From assembly GCF_001029445.1 (NCBI RefSeq), contig NZ_LDOT01000019.1:1-32266 (forward strand): DNA of 32,266 bases. The letters run 5' to 3'. Within the stretch, counting starts at the first letter, position 1; each line of letters opens with the position of its first letter. Under the pieces are notes generated by a model. It saw only the letters and a list, made by a program, of their open reading frames with translations. It searched no databases and was not told where the DNA came from. Shown here one piece after another: positions 7,161 to 15,687 of the stretch. This stretch comes from Photobacterium aquae (lineage in GTDB: Bacteria; Pseudomonadota; Gammaproteobacteria; Enterobacterales; Vibrionaceae). A program made the position numbers and the translations under genes.

Positions 7161-8336
7161 ATGACCGAACCGATGTATTCGCTAGATGATATCCGAACCA
7201 ATGTGACCCGTATCGATAACGAGATCCTCTCGTTGCTGGCAGAGCGGCGACAGCTGAGCCTCGAAGTGGCCAAAAGTAAAATTCAAACCGCCAAGCCAGT
7301 TCGAGACCAGACACGCGAACACGCTCTGCTGCTACGACTCATCGAAACAGGCCGCGAACTCAACCTAGACGCCCAGTATGTCACTCAAATCTTCCATGCC
7401 ATCATTGAAGACTCAGTCCTGTTCCAGCAAGCCTACCTGCAAACACTAGCCAACCCAGACAGTCTTCAGCCCGTTGCTCGCGTCTCTTTTCTTGGCGCCA
7501 AGGGATCCTATTCAAACCTTGCCAGCCATCATTACTTCAGCAAAAAACAAACCAAACTGGTAGAGATCAGCTGTTCGACATTCCGCGATGTTCTCCATAC
7601 TGTTGAAATTGGCAATGCCGATTTCGGGGTACTGCCGATTGAGAACACCAGTTCTGGCTCGATCAACGAGGTCTATGACCTATTGCAGCACACCAGCCTG
7701 TCTATTGTCGGGGAAATCACCCAGCCTATTGATCACTGTCTGCTTGTGGCTGTCGACACTCAGGTTGACCAAATTGATACCCTGTACTCGCATCCGCAAC
7801 CCCACCAGCAATGTAGCGAATACCTCCATTCGCTGGGCGAGATCACCCAAGAATACTGTTCAAGTACAGCCGAGGCGATGCAGAAAGTCGCCGAAATCAA
7901 ACGTCCGAACGTCGCTGCAATCGGCAATGCCGCCAGCGGCGAGCTTTACGGACTAACCCCGGTGAAGAGCAATATTGCCAACCAGCAGGAGAATTTCACC
8001 CGTTTCATCGTTGTGGCCCGCAAACCCGTCGATGTCACCTCGCTGATCCCAGCCAAAACAACCCTGATCATGTCAACAGCCCAGAAAGCCGGTTCGCTGG
8101 TTGAATGTCTGCTGGTACTGCGCAACCTCAATATCAATATGACAAAGCTCGAATCACGACCGGTAATCGGCAATCCGTGGGAGGAGATGTTCTATGTTGA
8201 CGTACAAGAGAACATAAAGTCAGGCGTTATGCAGCAGGCTCTCGAAGAACTCACTCACCTGACACGGTTCATCAAAGTGCTGGGGTGTTATCCCAGCGAG
8301 AACGTCAGCCCAACAGATGTCGAGATAACCCCATAA
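7161..8336 (+). CDS. pheA: Bifunctional chorismate mutase / prephenate dehydratase PheA
   Basis: Converts chorismate to prephenate and then to phenylpyruvate in Phe synthesis (cytosol). Domains in order: AroQ chorismate mutase (about 1-95, with IDNEILSLLAERRQLSLEVAKSK), prephenate dehydratase (about 105-285, with NTSSGSINEVYDLL and the catalytic-region NFTRFIVV), and a C-terminal ACT domain for Phe feedback (GSLVECLLVLRNLNINMTKLESRP, split over two helices). The start is the ATG at 7161, seven nt after AGGA (7150-7153). The frame also offers a GTG two codons earlier, less well spaced. 391 residues against 386 in E. coli. Controlled by the pheL attenuator; convergent with tyrA. Confidence 0.97.
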   Translation: MTEPMYSLDDIRTNVTRIDNEILSLLAERRQLSLEVAKSKIQTAKPVRDQTREHALLLRLIETGRELNLDAQYVTQIFHAIIEDSVLFQQAYLQTLANPDSLQPVARVSFLGAKGSYSNLASHHYFSKKQTKLVEISCSTFRDVLHTVEIGNADFGVLPIENTSSGSINEVYDLLQHTSLSIVGEITQPIDHCLLVAVDTQVDQIDTLYSHPQPHQQCSEYLHSLGEITQEYCSSTAEAMQKVAEIKRPNVAAIGNAASGELYGLTPVKSNIANQQENFTRFIVVARKPVDVTSLIPAKTTLIMSTAQKAGSLVECLLVLRNLNINMTKLESRPVIGNPWEEMFYVDVQENIKSGVMQQALEELTHLTRFIKVLGCYPSENVSPTDVEITP

Positions 8337-8360
8337 CCGCCCACGGCAGCTCTACATAAC

Positions 8361-8394
8361 AAAAGGCCCGCCCCTTCAATGGGGCGGGCCTTTT
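8361..8394. terminator. Bidirectional terminator between pheA and tyrA
   Basis: A 14-bp perfect stem (8361-8374 with 8381-8394) has loop TTCAAT, four A's at one end and four T's at the other. It lies 24 bp after pheA and 24 bp after tyrA on the opposite strand. Confidence 0.92.
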
Positions 8395-8418
8395 CCTGCT
8401 ATCAGCCCTCTTGGGCTC

Positions 8419-9549
8419 TTACGCTTTACGGTGAGTTGAATCGTTCGCCTGTCTAAGCAATCCCTGGCTCTCGATTAAAAAATGCTGGGCATAATCCCCA
8501 AACCAATTTTCGACCCGGCCAAAAGCCTGCTTGAACGTCTCCTTGTCTTGGTTATCCAGCATTTCGATAGCTTCACCAAACCGTTGATGAAAGCGCTTGA
8601 TCATCGCAATATTTTGCGGCGATGACATAATAATGTCCGCATATAACTGCGCGTCCTGAGCAAACAACCGGCCTACCATCGCCAGTTCCAACCGGTAAAT
8701 CGGCGAACTCAATGACAGCAGTTGCTCCAGCTTGGGATCTTCTTCCGCCAAATGCACGCCATAGGCAAACGAAGTGAAATGGCGAAGAGCCTGGATCAGG
8801 GTCATCCCCTCGTCGTGCTCAATCGCACTGATCCGGTTGAGTGTCGCGCCCCAGATCTGAATCTGCTCAAGCAACCACTGATAACTCTCAGGCATCCGCC
8901 CGTCACAGTAGGCGACGACTTGCTTGGCCAAGCTGGCAATATCAGGGCCAAACATCGGATGCAGGCCAACAACCGGTCCGGAGTGAACCTCAAGCATCGC
9001 CTGAAGCGGGCCACTCTTCACCGATGTCAAATCAGCAAGAATACAATCTTCGGGCAAGTTGCCCAGTTTCGCGATGATCTGCTCGGTAATATTAATCGGT
9101 ACCGATACCACGACCATCCCGGCGTCTGCCAGCAATTCGTCAGCACGATCCCAGTCACCGCTTCCTAACTTACGGACGGTATAACCCGACAGGGCAAACA
9201 AGCGGCAGAACAAACCACCAAGCTGGCCATGACCACCAACCACCACAATAGGACGGAGCTGCGGGTTAAGGCACTTGAAGCCAGAGTCATTCTCGCTGGC
9301 GTATGACTCTCGCATCGTTCGGCGCAAGATATCTTCAATCAGATCGGGAGGAACCCCCTGGTTTTCGGCCTCTTGACGACGAGAGGCCAACATCGCAGCC
9401 TCACGATCCGGGGCATAAATCGGTAATCCGTGCTGGCTTTTGACATGGCCGACCTCCTCGACCAGCGCCAGCCGCTGGGCAAGAAGTGCGACCATCTGGC
9501 GGTCGACCTCGTCAATTTGATCTCGTAGTTTACTCAGTTCAGCAACCAT
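8419..9549 (-). CDS. tyrA: Bifunctional chorismate mutase / prephenate dehydrogenase TyrA
   Basis: Makes prephenate from chorismate and oxidises it with NAD+ to 4-hydroxyphenylpyruvate for Tyr synthesis. The AroQ mutase domain covers about 1-88 ([26 protein letters not shown]). A dinucleotide-binding motif [11 protein letters not shown] sits near 102, and the dehydrogenase domain carries GLHPMFGPD (catalytic His region, about 197) and the all-helical C-terminal half. 376 residues against 373 in E. coli. The N-terminus aligns with E. coli from MVAEL, so the ATG at 9547-9549 is right despite a weak ribosome site. Second gene of aroF-tyrA (26-bp gap). Confidence 0.97.
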   Translation of the reverse strand: MVAELSKLRDQIDEVDRQMVALLAQRLALVEEVGHVKSQHGLPIYAPDREAAMLASRRQEAENQGVPPDLIEDILRRTMRESYASENDSGFKCLNPQLRPIVVVGGHGQLGGLFCRLFALSGYTVRKLGSGDWDRADELLADAGMVVVSVPINITEQIIAKLGNLPEDCILADLTSVKSGPLQAMLEVHSGPVVGLHPMFGPDIASLAKQVVAYCDGRMPESYQWLLEQIQIWGATLNRISAIEHDEGMTLIQALRHFTSFAYGVHLAEEDPKLEQLLSLSSPIYRLELAMVGRLFAQDAQLYADIIMSSPQNIAMIKRFHQRFGEAIEMLDNQDKETFKQAFGRVENWFGDYAQHFLIESQGLLRQANDSTHRKA

Positions 9550-9575
9550 CTATGGCTCTCTGCTCTCTTGCGGAA

Positions 9576-10649
9576 TTAAGATTCGGTACGTACCGGAAGA
9601 AACGGCATCAGTTCTTGGTGAATATGACGAAGTAAGGTTTCGGTTGTTTCCCAACTGATGCAGGCATCGGTGATCGACACCCCGTAGGCCATCTCTTCAC
9701 GCGCCAAATCCGCACTCTGATTTCCTTCGTTAATATGGCTTTCCAGCATCAAGCCGATAATCGACTTGTTACCCTCACGGATCTGATGGATCACATCTTC
9801 TGCCACCAGCGGTTGACGGCGGTAATCCTTGCGTGAGTTTGCATGGCTACAGTCTACCATCAGCGATGGCGAAAGGCCTGATGCTTTCATCTCGTTTTCA
9901 CATTCGGTCACTGAGACAGAGTCGTAATTGGTCTGCTTGCCCCCTCGCAGGATCACATGGCCGTCTGGGTTACCCTGGGTGTTAAGCAAAGCGACCTGGC
10001 CATCGGGGTTGATCCCCATGAAACGGTGGCCAGATGCCGCCGCCTGCATCGCGTTGATCGCAGTCCCCAAGCTGCCGTCGGTTCCATTCTTGAACCCAAC
10101 CGGCATCGACAAGCCGCTAGCCATCTCACGGTGAGTCTGCGATTCCGTTGTACGCGCCCCGATAGCCGCCCAGCTAAACAGATCACCGATATATTGCGGG
10201 CTGATCGGATCCAGTGCCTCGGTGGCCAACGGGATCCCCATCTCCACCAGGTCAATCAGCAACTGGCGGGCAATATGAAGCCCTTTTTCGACCTCGAACG
10301 AACCGTCGAGGTCAGGATCGTTGATCAACCCCTTCCAGCCGACAGTCGTCCTCGGCTTCTCAAAATAGACCCGCATGACAATATACAGCTGGTCACCCAG
10401 CTCCTCAGACAACCGCTTGAGCTTTTCCGCATAGATCTTCGCGGCCTCAACATCATGGATAGAGCACGGCCCGCAGACGACCAACAGGCGGTGATCCCGG
10501 TGGTGGATAATATCGGCAATCGTCCGGCGCGACTGGCTGACAAAACTCAATGCCGACTCGCTCACCGGGAGCTTGCTACGCAGCTCATTGGGCGTAATGA
10601 GTACCGATTCATTCTCAATATGGACATTATTCAGTTGGTCTTTATGCAT
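9576..10649 (-). CDS. aroF: 3-deoxy-7-phosphoheptulonate (DAHP) synthase, Tyr-type AroF
   Basis: First step of the shikimate pathway: PEP plus erythrose-4-phosphate to DAHP. Class I (AroFGH) enzyme with LLVVCGPCSIHD (metal-binding Cys), the MRVYFEKPRTTVGWKG substrate loop, GARTTESQTHREMASGLSMP and VDCSHANSRKDYRRQ. The start is the ATG at 10647-10649 (AGGGA eight nt upstream; MHKDQLNNVHI aligns with E. coli MQKDALNNVHI). An in-frame GTG ten codons earlier is ignored. Linkage to tyrA, as in E. coli, argues for the Tyr-inhibited isozyme AroF rather than AroG/AroH. Isozyme assignment rests on context and overall similarity. Probable TyrR control through 10752-10789. Confidence 0.94.
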   Translation of the reverse strand: MHKDQLNNVHIENESVLITPNELRSKLPVSESALSFVSQSRRTIADIIHHRDHRLLVVCGPCSIHDVEAAKIYAEKLKRLSEELGDQLYIVMRVYFEKPRTTVGWKGLINDPDLDGSFEVEKGLHIARQLLIDLVEMGIPLATEALDPISPQYIGDLFSWAAIGARTTESQTHREMASGLSMPVGFKNGTDGSLGTAINAMQAAASGHRFMGINPDGQVALLNTQGNPDGHVILRGGKQTNYDSVSVTECENEMKASGLSPSLMVDCSHANSRKDYRRQPLVAEDVIHQIREGNKSIIGLMLESHINEGNQSADLAREEMAYGVSITDACISWETTETLLRHIHQELMPFLPVRTES

Positions 10650-10751
10650 GCGGGCTTCCCTGTAAAAAATTAGATACACTCGATAACGAAAAAACAGGAC
10701 ACCCTGTCATAAAGCGAACAATAACAGCCATTCAGATTAAATTGCAAGCGA

Positions 10752-10789
10752 TGTAAAGTATAAAATCCACCCGTAAACAATTATTTCCG
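10752..10789 (-). promoter_or_regulatory. Two adjacent TyrR-box-like sites upstream of aroF
   Basis: The TyrR consensus is TGTAAA-N6-TTTACA with an essential G-N14-C. The segment 10752-10769 has a perfect left half (TGTAAA) and a poor right half (AATCCA). The segment 10772-10789 has CGTAAA and TTTCCG. Both keep the G-N14-C spacing and lie in tandem, 20 bp apart start to start. A possible aroF -35 (TTGCAA, 10742-10747, minus strand) is directly downstream. Strong-plus-weak paired boxes are typical of TyrR targets; the assignment is inference. Confidence 0.45.
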
Positions 10790-10871
10790 ATCAGCGTTTT
10801 TTGGTATGCGCGTTAAAATCCAGTTACCATAACGGCATAAGCCACTGGCAATCTCACAGCGAATAAACGCA

Positions 10872-12566
10872 ATGGAACTGATTTTCTCGCTCCTCCAGCA
10901 ACTCAGTGTATACCTAGTGCTGGCCTACCTGCTCAGCAAGACACCGCTATTCATGCCTCTGACATCGGTATCCGGGCGGTTATCGCAGCGCTTCACCTGC
11001 TATATCCTGTTTTCCCTCTTTTGTATTTTAGGCACTTACTTCGGATTGCACATAGAAGATGCTATTGCCAATACCCGTGCAATCGGTGCGGTTATGGGGG
11101 GGCTACTAGGCGGGCCAGTGGTCGGTTTTGCCGTCGGTCTTACCGGAGGATTGCACCGTTACAGCCTTGGGGGATTTACCGATCTTGCCTGTGCGATCTC
11201 CACCACCGCCGAAGGGGTGATCGGTGGCTTGATGCACAGCTACTTTGTCCGACGAGGCCAAGTCGACCAGTTATTCCGTCCTGTTGTCGTCTTTGCCGTC
11301 ACCCTATTCGCCGAAATAGTGCAAATGCTGATCATATTGGCGGTGGCCGAGCCGTTCGACAAAGCCGTCCAGCTGGTCAGCGCCATTGCCCTGCCAATGG
11401 TTATCGCCAACTCGGTCGGGGCGGCTTTTTTCATGAGCATTATTCTTGACCGGAAAACCATCTACGAAAAATACTCGGCGGCATTTTCAAACCGGGCCCT
11501 GAAGATCGCCCAGCGCTCCGTCGGGATCCTCAGCCAAGGCTTCAATGAAGAAAGCACCAAGAAAATCGCCAATATCGTCTACGAGGAAACAGGGGTCGGC
11601 GCAGTCGCTATCACCGACCGGGAGAAAATTCTCGCCTTTATCGGGATCGGCGATGACCACCATCTGCCAGGTACTCCCATCTCATCCGGTTATACCCGCC
11701 GGGCCATTGATGCCTGCGAACTGGTCTATGCCGACGGCTATGATATCCCCTACCAATGTTCGCTGCATGAAAAGTGCCGCCTCGGCTCGGCACTGGTGAT
11801 CCCGCTGGTCGGCGGCAACAATGAGGTACTCGGCACCATCAAACTCTACGAGCCCAAGCGAAAGCTGTTTTCCACGGTCAATGTGACCCTCGGCGAAGGG
11901 ATAGCCAAGCTGCTATCCAACCAGATCTTAACCGGCCGCTACATCCAGCAGCAAAACCTCTTGGTTCAAGCCGAGCTGCGGCTATTGCAGGCACAGGTCA
12001 ACCCGCACTTCCTGTTCAACGCGCTCAACACCATTAGCGCGGTTATCCGCCGCGATCCCGACAAGGCCCGTCAACTGATACAGCACCTGTCGCAGTTTTT
12101 CCGCAGCAACCTCAAGCAAAATATCGATACCGTCACCCTCGGCGAGGAGCTGCAGCATGTGCAGGCGTATCTCGAGATTGAACTGGCACGTTTTTCCGAC
12201 CGGCTCCATATAGAAATCAATGTCCCGCCATCTCTCCACACCCTTAGGCTGCCGACTTTTACTCTCCAGCCATTAGTCGAGAATGCCATCAAACATGGCA
12301 CCTCATCGCTATTGGAAAATGGTAAAATCACCATCAACGGCTATTCGGATGGTGGCCAGATCATACTTGAGGTCGAAGATAACGCCGGTAATTATGCCCC
12401 GGTAGGGGAAGAAAGCGGATTGGGGATGAAGATTGTCGACAAACGCCTGAAGAATATGTTCGGCAAACACTATGGATTGGCAATGAGCTGCCAGCCCCAG
12501 CTCTGGACCCGGGCTACCATAAAGCTCCCTTGCGAGAATACAATAAACGGAGAACATGCTGCATGA
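10872..12566 (+). CDS. btsS: Pyruvate-sensing histidine kinase BtsS (LytS/YehU family)
   Basis: Membrane sensor kinase of the LytS type. Residues 1-195 form the 5TMR_LYT membrane module (several hydrophobic spans, with GAVMGGLLGGPVVGFAVGL). About 215-355 is a GAF domain. The His kinase dimerisation box QVNPHFLFNALN puts the phosphoacceptor at His379, and the ATPase N-box LQPLVENAIKHG is at 465-476. 564 residues against 561 for E. coli BtsS (YehU), a high-affinity pyruvate sensor. The stop overlaps the btsR start in ATGA (12563-12566), so the pair is translationally coupled. The nearby cstA is the likely target gene. Alternative: another LytS-class kinase, but length and neighbours favour BtsS. 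Confidence 0.88.
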   Translation: MELIFSLLQQLSVYLVLAYLLSKTPLFMPLTSVSGRLSQRFTCYILFSLFCILGTYFGLHIEDAIANTRAIGAVMGGLLGGPVVGFAVGLTGGLHRYSLGGFTDLACAISTTAEGVIGGLMHSYFVRRGQVDQLFRPVVVFAVTLFAEIVQMLIILAVAEPFDKAVQLVSAIALPMVIANSVGAAFFMSIILDRKTIYEKYSAAFSNRALKIAQRSVGILSQGFNEESTKKIANIVYEETGVGAVAITDREKILAFIGIGDDHHLPGTPISSGYTRRAIDACELVYADGYDIPYQCSLHEKCRLGSALVIPLVGGNNEVLGTIKLYEPKRKLFSTVNVTLGEGIAKLLSNQILTGRYIQQQNLLVQAELRLLQAQVNPHFLFNALNTISAVIRRDPDKARQLIQHLSQFFRSNLKQNIDTVTLGEELQHVQAYLEIELARFSDRLHIEINVPPSLHTLRLPTFTLQPLVENAIKHGTSSLLENGKITINGYSDGGQIILEVEDNAGNYAPVGEESGLGMKIVDKRLKNMFGKHYGLAMSCQPQLWTRATIKLPCENTINGEHAA

Positions 12567-13276
12567 TCAAGGCGCTGGTCATTGACGACGAAAAATACGC
12601 CCGCGAAGAACTTATCGAACTACTCGAGGAAAGCGGCCGCATCCAAGTGATTGGAGAGTGCAGCAATGCCATCGAGGGGCTGAAGAAGATCAACGCCCTC
12701 AAGCCCGATGCTATCTTCCTTGATATCCAGATGCCTCAGCTCACCGGTATTGAATTACTCAGCATGCTTGACCAAGACACCATGCCCAAGGTCGTCTTCG
12801 TGACTGCCTACGATGAGTTCGCCCTCAAGGCTTTCGAAGACAATGCATTCGATTACTTACTCAAACCCGTCGAGCCTGCACGGCTTTCCAAAACCTTGGA
12901 TCGCCTCAGCCGTGAGTGCCATCAAGTAGATTATTCCCCACTCACCTCTGACATGCTGGAGCTGATCCCGTGCAGCGGCCATAACCGTATCGTACTGCTT
13001 AGCCCGGCCGATATTGAGGTGGCCTTCTCTGATCTGAGCGGGGTACATGCGGTCACCCATGATACCAAAGCGACCACTCACCTTACGCTCAAGACACTGG
13101 AGGAGAAGACACCGCTGATCCGGTGTCATCGACAATACCTGATCCACCCCAAAGCCATCAGAGAGATCAAGCTGCTGGATAATGGCCTTGCTGAGATCAC
13201 AACCCAGCACGGCCATCATGCCCCCGTCAGTCGCCGCTACCTCAAGGAGCTCAAAGACCGCTTCGGGCTGACTTGA
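12563..13276 (+). CDS. btsR: LytTR-type response regulator BtsR (YehT family)
   Basis: DNA-binding partner of BtsS. The receiver domain (about 1-120) has the acidic pair Asp8-Asp9, phosphoacceptor Asp54 (AIFLDIQMP) and the Lys of LLKPVEP near 104. The LytTR domain occupies about 135-237 (LIRCHRQYLIHPKAIREIKLLDNGLAEI, split over strand and helix). 237 residues against 239 in E. coli. The start is the ATG overlapping the btsS stop, 10 nt after GGAG; an upstream in-frame extension would run deep into btsS. LytTR proteins bind pairs of 8-9-bp direct repeats spaced two helical turns apart; such repeats are found at 13858-13905. Converges on the DUF2799 gene with only 8 bp between stops. Confidence 0.9.
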   Translation: MIKALVIDDEKYAREELIELLEESGRIQVIGECSNAIEGLKKINALKPDAIFLDIQMPQLTGIELLSMLDQDTMPKVVFVTAYDEFALKAFEDNAFDYLLKPVEPARLSKTLDRLSRECHQVDYSPLTSDMLELIPCSGHNRIVLLSPADIEVAFSDLSGVHAVTHDTKATTHLTLKTLEEKTPLIRCHRQYLIHPKAIREIKLLDNGLAEITTQHGHHAPVSRRYLKELKDRFGLT

Positions 13277-13284
13277 GGAGCTCG

Positions 13285-13683
13285 CTAAAAGTCAGCAGGC
13301 CCCTTGAAGCTGAGCCATTTGTCATAGCCGCGCTGCCAGTAGATCATGTAGAGGCCTTTCTGGTCGCGGCGAAACTCGCACGCCCCCCAGTTATTTTTGC
13401 CTTCTTGGCCAAATTGCTCCAATTGCTCCGGGGTACAGTACTGTTCGATACCGGCCTGATAGCCCGCTTGATATTGCCCATAGTCAAGCGGCTGGGCTCC
13501 CTCTGTTTGCTCCGTTTTCTCTTCCAGCACCGTCATCGCAGTCGGATGCATGCCCTGCTTGCCATTGAGGAAGCCGAGCTTGTACCAATTGCCCTCTTCG
13601 ATCAACGACGACTGCGTCACACAACCTGACAATAGTATGGCCGCCGCCCCGGCTACCAATATCTGCATTTTCATAACACGCAT
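13285..13683 (-). CDS. DUF2799 lipoprotein, function unknown
   Basis: A 132-residue predicted lipoprotein. The start is the ATG at 13681-13683, six nt after an excellent GGAGGAGAT ribosome site; the longer open frame (to 13923) lacks support. The signal peptide ends in lipobox LLSGC, followed by Val-Thr-Gln, so outer-membrane sorting is expected. The mature part shows the DUF2799 pattern: NWYKLGFLNGKQGM, DYGQYQAGYQAGIEQYC, then a Cys in WGACEF (two Cys that could form a disulfide). It separates btsSR from cstA and is divergent from cstA. A perfect inverted repeat (13709-13736) lies 26 bp before the ATG. No function is known to me for the family. Confidence 0.85.
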   Translation of the reverse strand: MRVMKMQILVAGAAAILLSGCVTQSSLIEEGNWYKLGFLNGKQGMHPTAMTVLEEKTEQTEGAQPLDYGQYQAGYQAGIEQYCTPEQLEQFGQEGKNNWGACEFRRDQKGLYMIYWQRGYDKWLSFKGPADF

Positions 13684-13708
13684 ATCTCCTCCTTGCACTA
13701 CGCCCGAC

Positions 13709-13736
13709 ACTGTAGAATATAATCTTTTTCTACAGT
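13709..13736. repeat. Operator-like 9-bp inverted repeat upstream of the DUF2799 gene
   Basis: ACTGTAGAA (13709-13717) and TTCTACAGT (13728-13736) form a perfect inverted repeat around a 10-bp A/T-rich centre. The centre contains TATAAT on the + strand (13718-13723) and ATTATA on the other strand. The half-site spacing (19 bp, about two turns) suits a dimeric regulator covering a promoter. I do not recognise the regulator. Confidence 0.55.
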
Positions 13737-13857
13737 AACTTAGAAAACCCAATGGTGGCTTAACAAGCACCAATGAAACCGGACACCCATCACGAATTTT
13801 CGCTTTTACCATCAATACCGAAATCACTCGGCAAAACCGTCTTACAACATCGGAAAA

Positions 13858-13905
13858 ACCGCTCAAGCAGGCTATCGACCGTTCAGCGGGCCATAGAACC
13901 ACTCG
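13858..13905 (+). promoter_or_regulatory. Three BtsR/LytTR-like direct repeats upstream of cstA
   Basis: ACCGCTCA (13858-13865), ACCGTTCA (13878-13885) and ACCACTCG (13898-13905) recur with an exact 20-bp period. The first is a full match to the E. coli BtsR (YehT) half-site ACC(G/A)CT(C/T)A; each of the others differs at one base. E. coli uses two such half-sites 13 bp apart before btsT; here spacers are 12 bp. The array ends 138 bp before the cstA ATG. A plausible weak core promoter (GATAAA, 13929-13934) lies just downstream. This suggests direct activation of cstA by the neighbouring BtsR. Confidence 0.65.
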
Positions 13906-14043
13906 CCCTTTTTGACCGTGCATCTAGCGATAAAAAGCTTAGGATGGCAGCTGAATAAATGAGTTTTGCGCCCGTTGCCAGGATGACAAGGCAAAGCGCG
14001 CCAAATTAACCATCCCACTCCCAAGGATATAGAGAGACAATTT

Positions 14044-15525
14044 ATGGCCTGGTTTCTGATGTGTGTCGCCGCACTGGTAGGTGGATATTTCATCTACGGT
14101 GCATTTATCGAAAAAGTATTCGGTGTTAACGAGAACCGCAAAACCCCTGCGTATACCAAAAATGACGGCGTGGACTACGTCCCGATGTCTAACAAAAAAG
14201 TCTATCTAGTCCAATTGCTGAACATTGCCGGTGTCGGTCCGATTTTCGGCCCGATCATGGGGGCACTCTACGGCCCAGCGGCCATGCTCTGGATTGTACT
14301 GGGTTGTATCTTTGCCGGTGCGGTTCACGACTACTTCTCGGGCATGCTGTCAATTCGCAATGGTGGTGCATCTGTACCGAGCATTACCGGCCGCTACCTA
14401 GGCAACGGCGCAAAACACTTTATGAATATCTTTGCGATCGTGCTGTTGCTGCTTGTTGGTGTCGTCTTCGTCTCGGCCCCTGCCGGCATGATCACCAACC
14501 TTGTCAATGAGCAAACCAATATCGGCTTGTCGATGACGACCATGGTCGTGGTCATTTTCGCCTACTATATTCTGGCTACCATTGTCCCGGTAGACAAAAT
14601 CATCGGCCGCTTCTACCCATTCTTCGGCGCCCTGCTTATCTTCATGTCGGTCGGTCTTATCACCGCGATGGCGATCTCTAGCGAGCACTCGCTGCTTGGG
14701 GGTTACGAGATGAGCCAGATGTTCACCAACATGAACCCTAACGATCTGCCGCTGTGGCCGGCGTTGTTCATCACCATTGCCTGCGGTGCGATCTCCGGCT
14801 TCCACGCGACCCAATCGCCGCTGATGGCACGCTGTATGGAAAATGAAAAGAACGGCCGTTTCGTCTTCTACGGCGCGATGATCGGCGAGGGTGTCATCGC
14901 CCTGATCTGGTGTGCGGTTGCCCTGTCTTTCTTCGGCTCGGTCGAGGGCCTGTCTGAAGCGGTCGCCAATGGTGGCCCGGGTACAGTTGTCTACAATTCG
15001 TCAATGGGTCTGCTAGGCGTATTTGGCGGCATCATCGCCTTCCTAGGCGTGGTCATTCTACCGATCACCTCAGGCGACACTGCCTTCCGCTCAAGCCGTT
15101 TGATCTTGGCCGAATACTTCAATATGGAGCAGAAAACCCTACGTAACCGCCTACTAATGGCTGTACCACTGTTCGTTGTCGGTGGCATCCTGACTCAGGT
15201 TGACTTTGCTATCATCTGGCGTTACTTCGGCTTTGCGAACCAGGCCACCGCAGTGATGATGCTGTGGACGGCATCGGCTTATCTGCTACGCCACAACAAA
15301 CTGCATTGGGTCACAACAGTACCGGCTATCTTCATGACCACGGTATGTATTACCTTCATTCTGAATAACAGCCAGCTAGGCTTCGGTCTGCCAATGACAC
15401 TGTCTACTGCCGTGGGCCTCATCAGTGCTTTCGGTATCACAGCATTGATCATCAAGCGCTCAAAAGGCAAAGGTGAAACCGACTTGGCCGATGAAGAAAG
15501 CGGTGAACTAGAAGCTGCAAAATAA
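14044..15525 (+). CDS. cstA: Pyruvate/peptide transporter, CstA family (short form)
   Basis: Inner-membrane secondary transporter of the CstA/BtsT family. It opens with the family signature (hydrophobic span, then TPAY, GVDYVPMSNKKVYLVQLLNIAG and GPIFGPIMGALYGPAAMLWI in successive blocks), has about 12-13 hydrophobic spans and GFHATQSPLMARC and LPITSGDTAFRSSR motifs. At 493 residues it is the short form; E. coli CstA (701) and BtsT (716) carry extra membrane segments. AGGA and AGAGAGA precede the ATG. Proximity to btsSR and the repeats at 13858-13905 suggest pyruvate uptake under BtsSR. CstA proteins were first linked to peptide use in carbon starvation; that remains an alternative. Ends at a strong terminator. 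Confidence 0.92.
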   Translation: MAWFLMCVAALVGGYFIYGAFIEKVFGVNENRKTPAYTKNDGVDYVPMSNKKVYLVQLLNIAGVGPIFGPIMGALYGPAAMLWIVLGCIFAGAVHDYFSGMLSIRNGGASVPSITGRYLGNGAKHFMNIFAIVLLLLVGVVFVSAPAGMITNLVNEQTNIGLSMTTMVVVIFAYYILATIVPVDKIIGRFYPFFGALLIFMSVGLITAMAISSEHSLLGGYEMSQMFTNMNPNDLPLWPALFITIACGAISGFHATQSPLMARCMENEKNGRFVFYGAMIGEGVIALIWCAVALSFFGSVEGLSEAVANGGPGTVVYNSSMGLLGVFGGIIAFLGVVILPITSGDTAFRSSRLILAEYFNMEQKTLRNRLLMAVPLFVVGGILTQVDFAIIWRYFGFANQATAVMMLWTASAYLLRHNKLHWVTTVPAIFMTTVCITFILNNSQLGFGLPMTLSTAVGLISAFGITALIIKRSKGKGETDLADEESGELEAAK

Positions 15526-15548
15526 TCGGTGAAAAACACTGAATCAAA

Positions 15549-15573
15549 AAACCAGCCTACGGGCTGGTTTTTT
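15549..15573 (+). terminator. cstA rho-independent terminator
   Basis: A 9-bp stem AAACCAGCC (15549-15557) with GGCTGGTTT (15562-15570), loop TACG, and a T run to 15573. It lies 24 bp after the cstA stop. Confidence 0.9.
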
Positions 15574-15634
15574 CATACCAATCACAAATCAATGATCGGA
15601 TATAGCGCAGGGAAAACGCTTGAGAAGTAGGCAT

Positions 15635-15662
15635 AAAAAAAGCCCACCTTGCGGTGGGCTTT
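15635..15662 (-). terminator. rpsP-rimM-trmD-rplS operon terminator
   Basis: On the minus strand a 10-bp stem (15653-15662 with 15639-15648, core GCCCACC) and loop GCAA is followed by a T run (complement of the A-run at 15635-15641). It lies 26 bp after the rplS stop. Confidence 0.9.
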
Positions 15663-15687
15663 CAATTCGCGTCTTACGACAAGCGTA

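Noticed and set aside
9957..10673. 238-codon frame opposite aroF
   Set aside because: Antisense shadow; aroF is conserved across its entire length on the other strand.
13684..13923. N-terminal extension of the DUF2799 lipoprotein by 80 codons
   Set aside because: An ideal ribosome site and a lipoprotein signal peptide place the start at 13683; the extension also covers the cstA control repeats.
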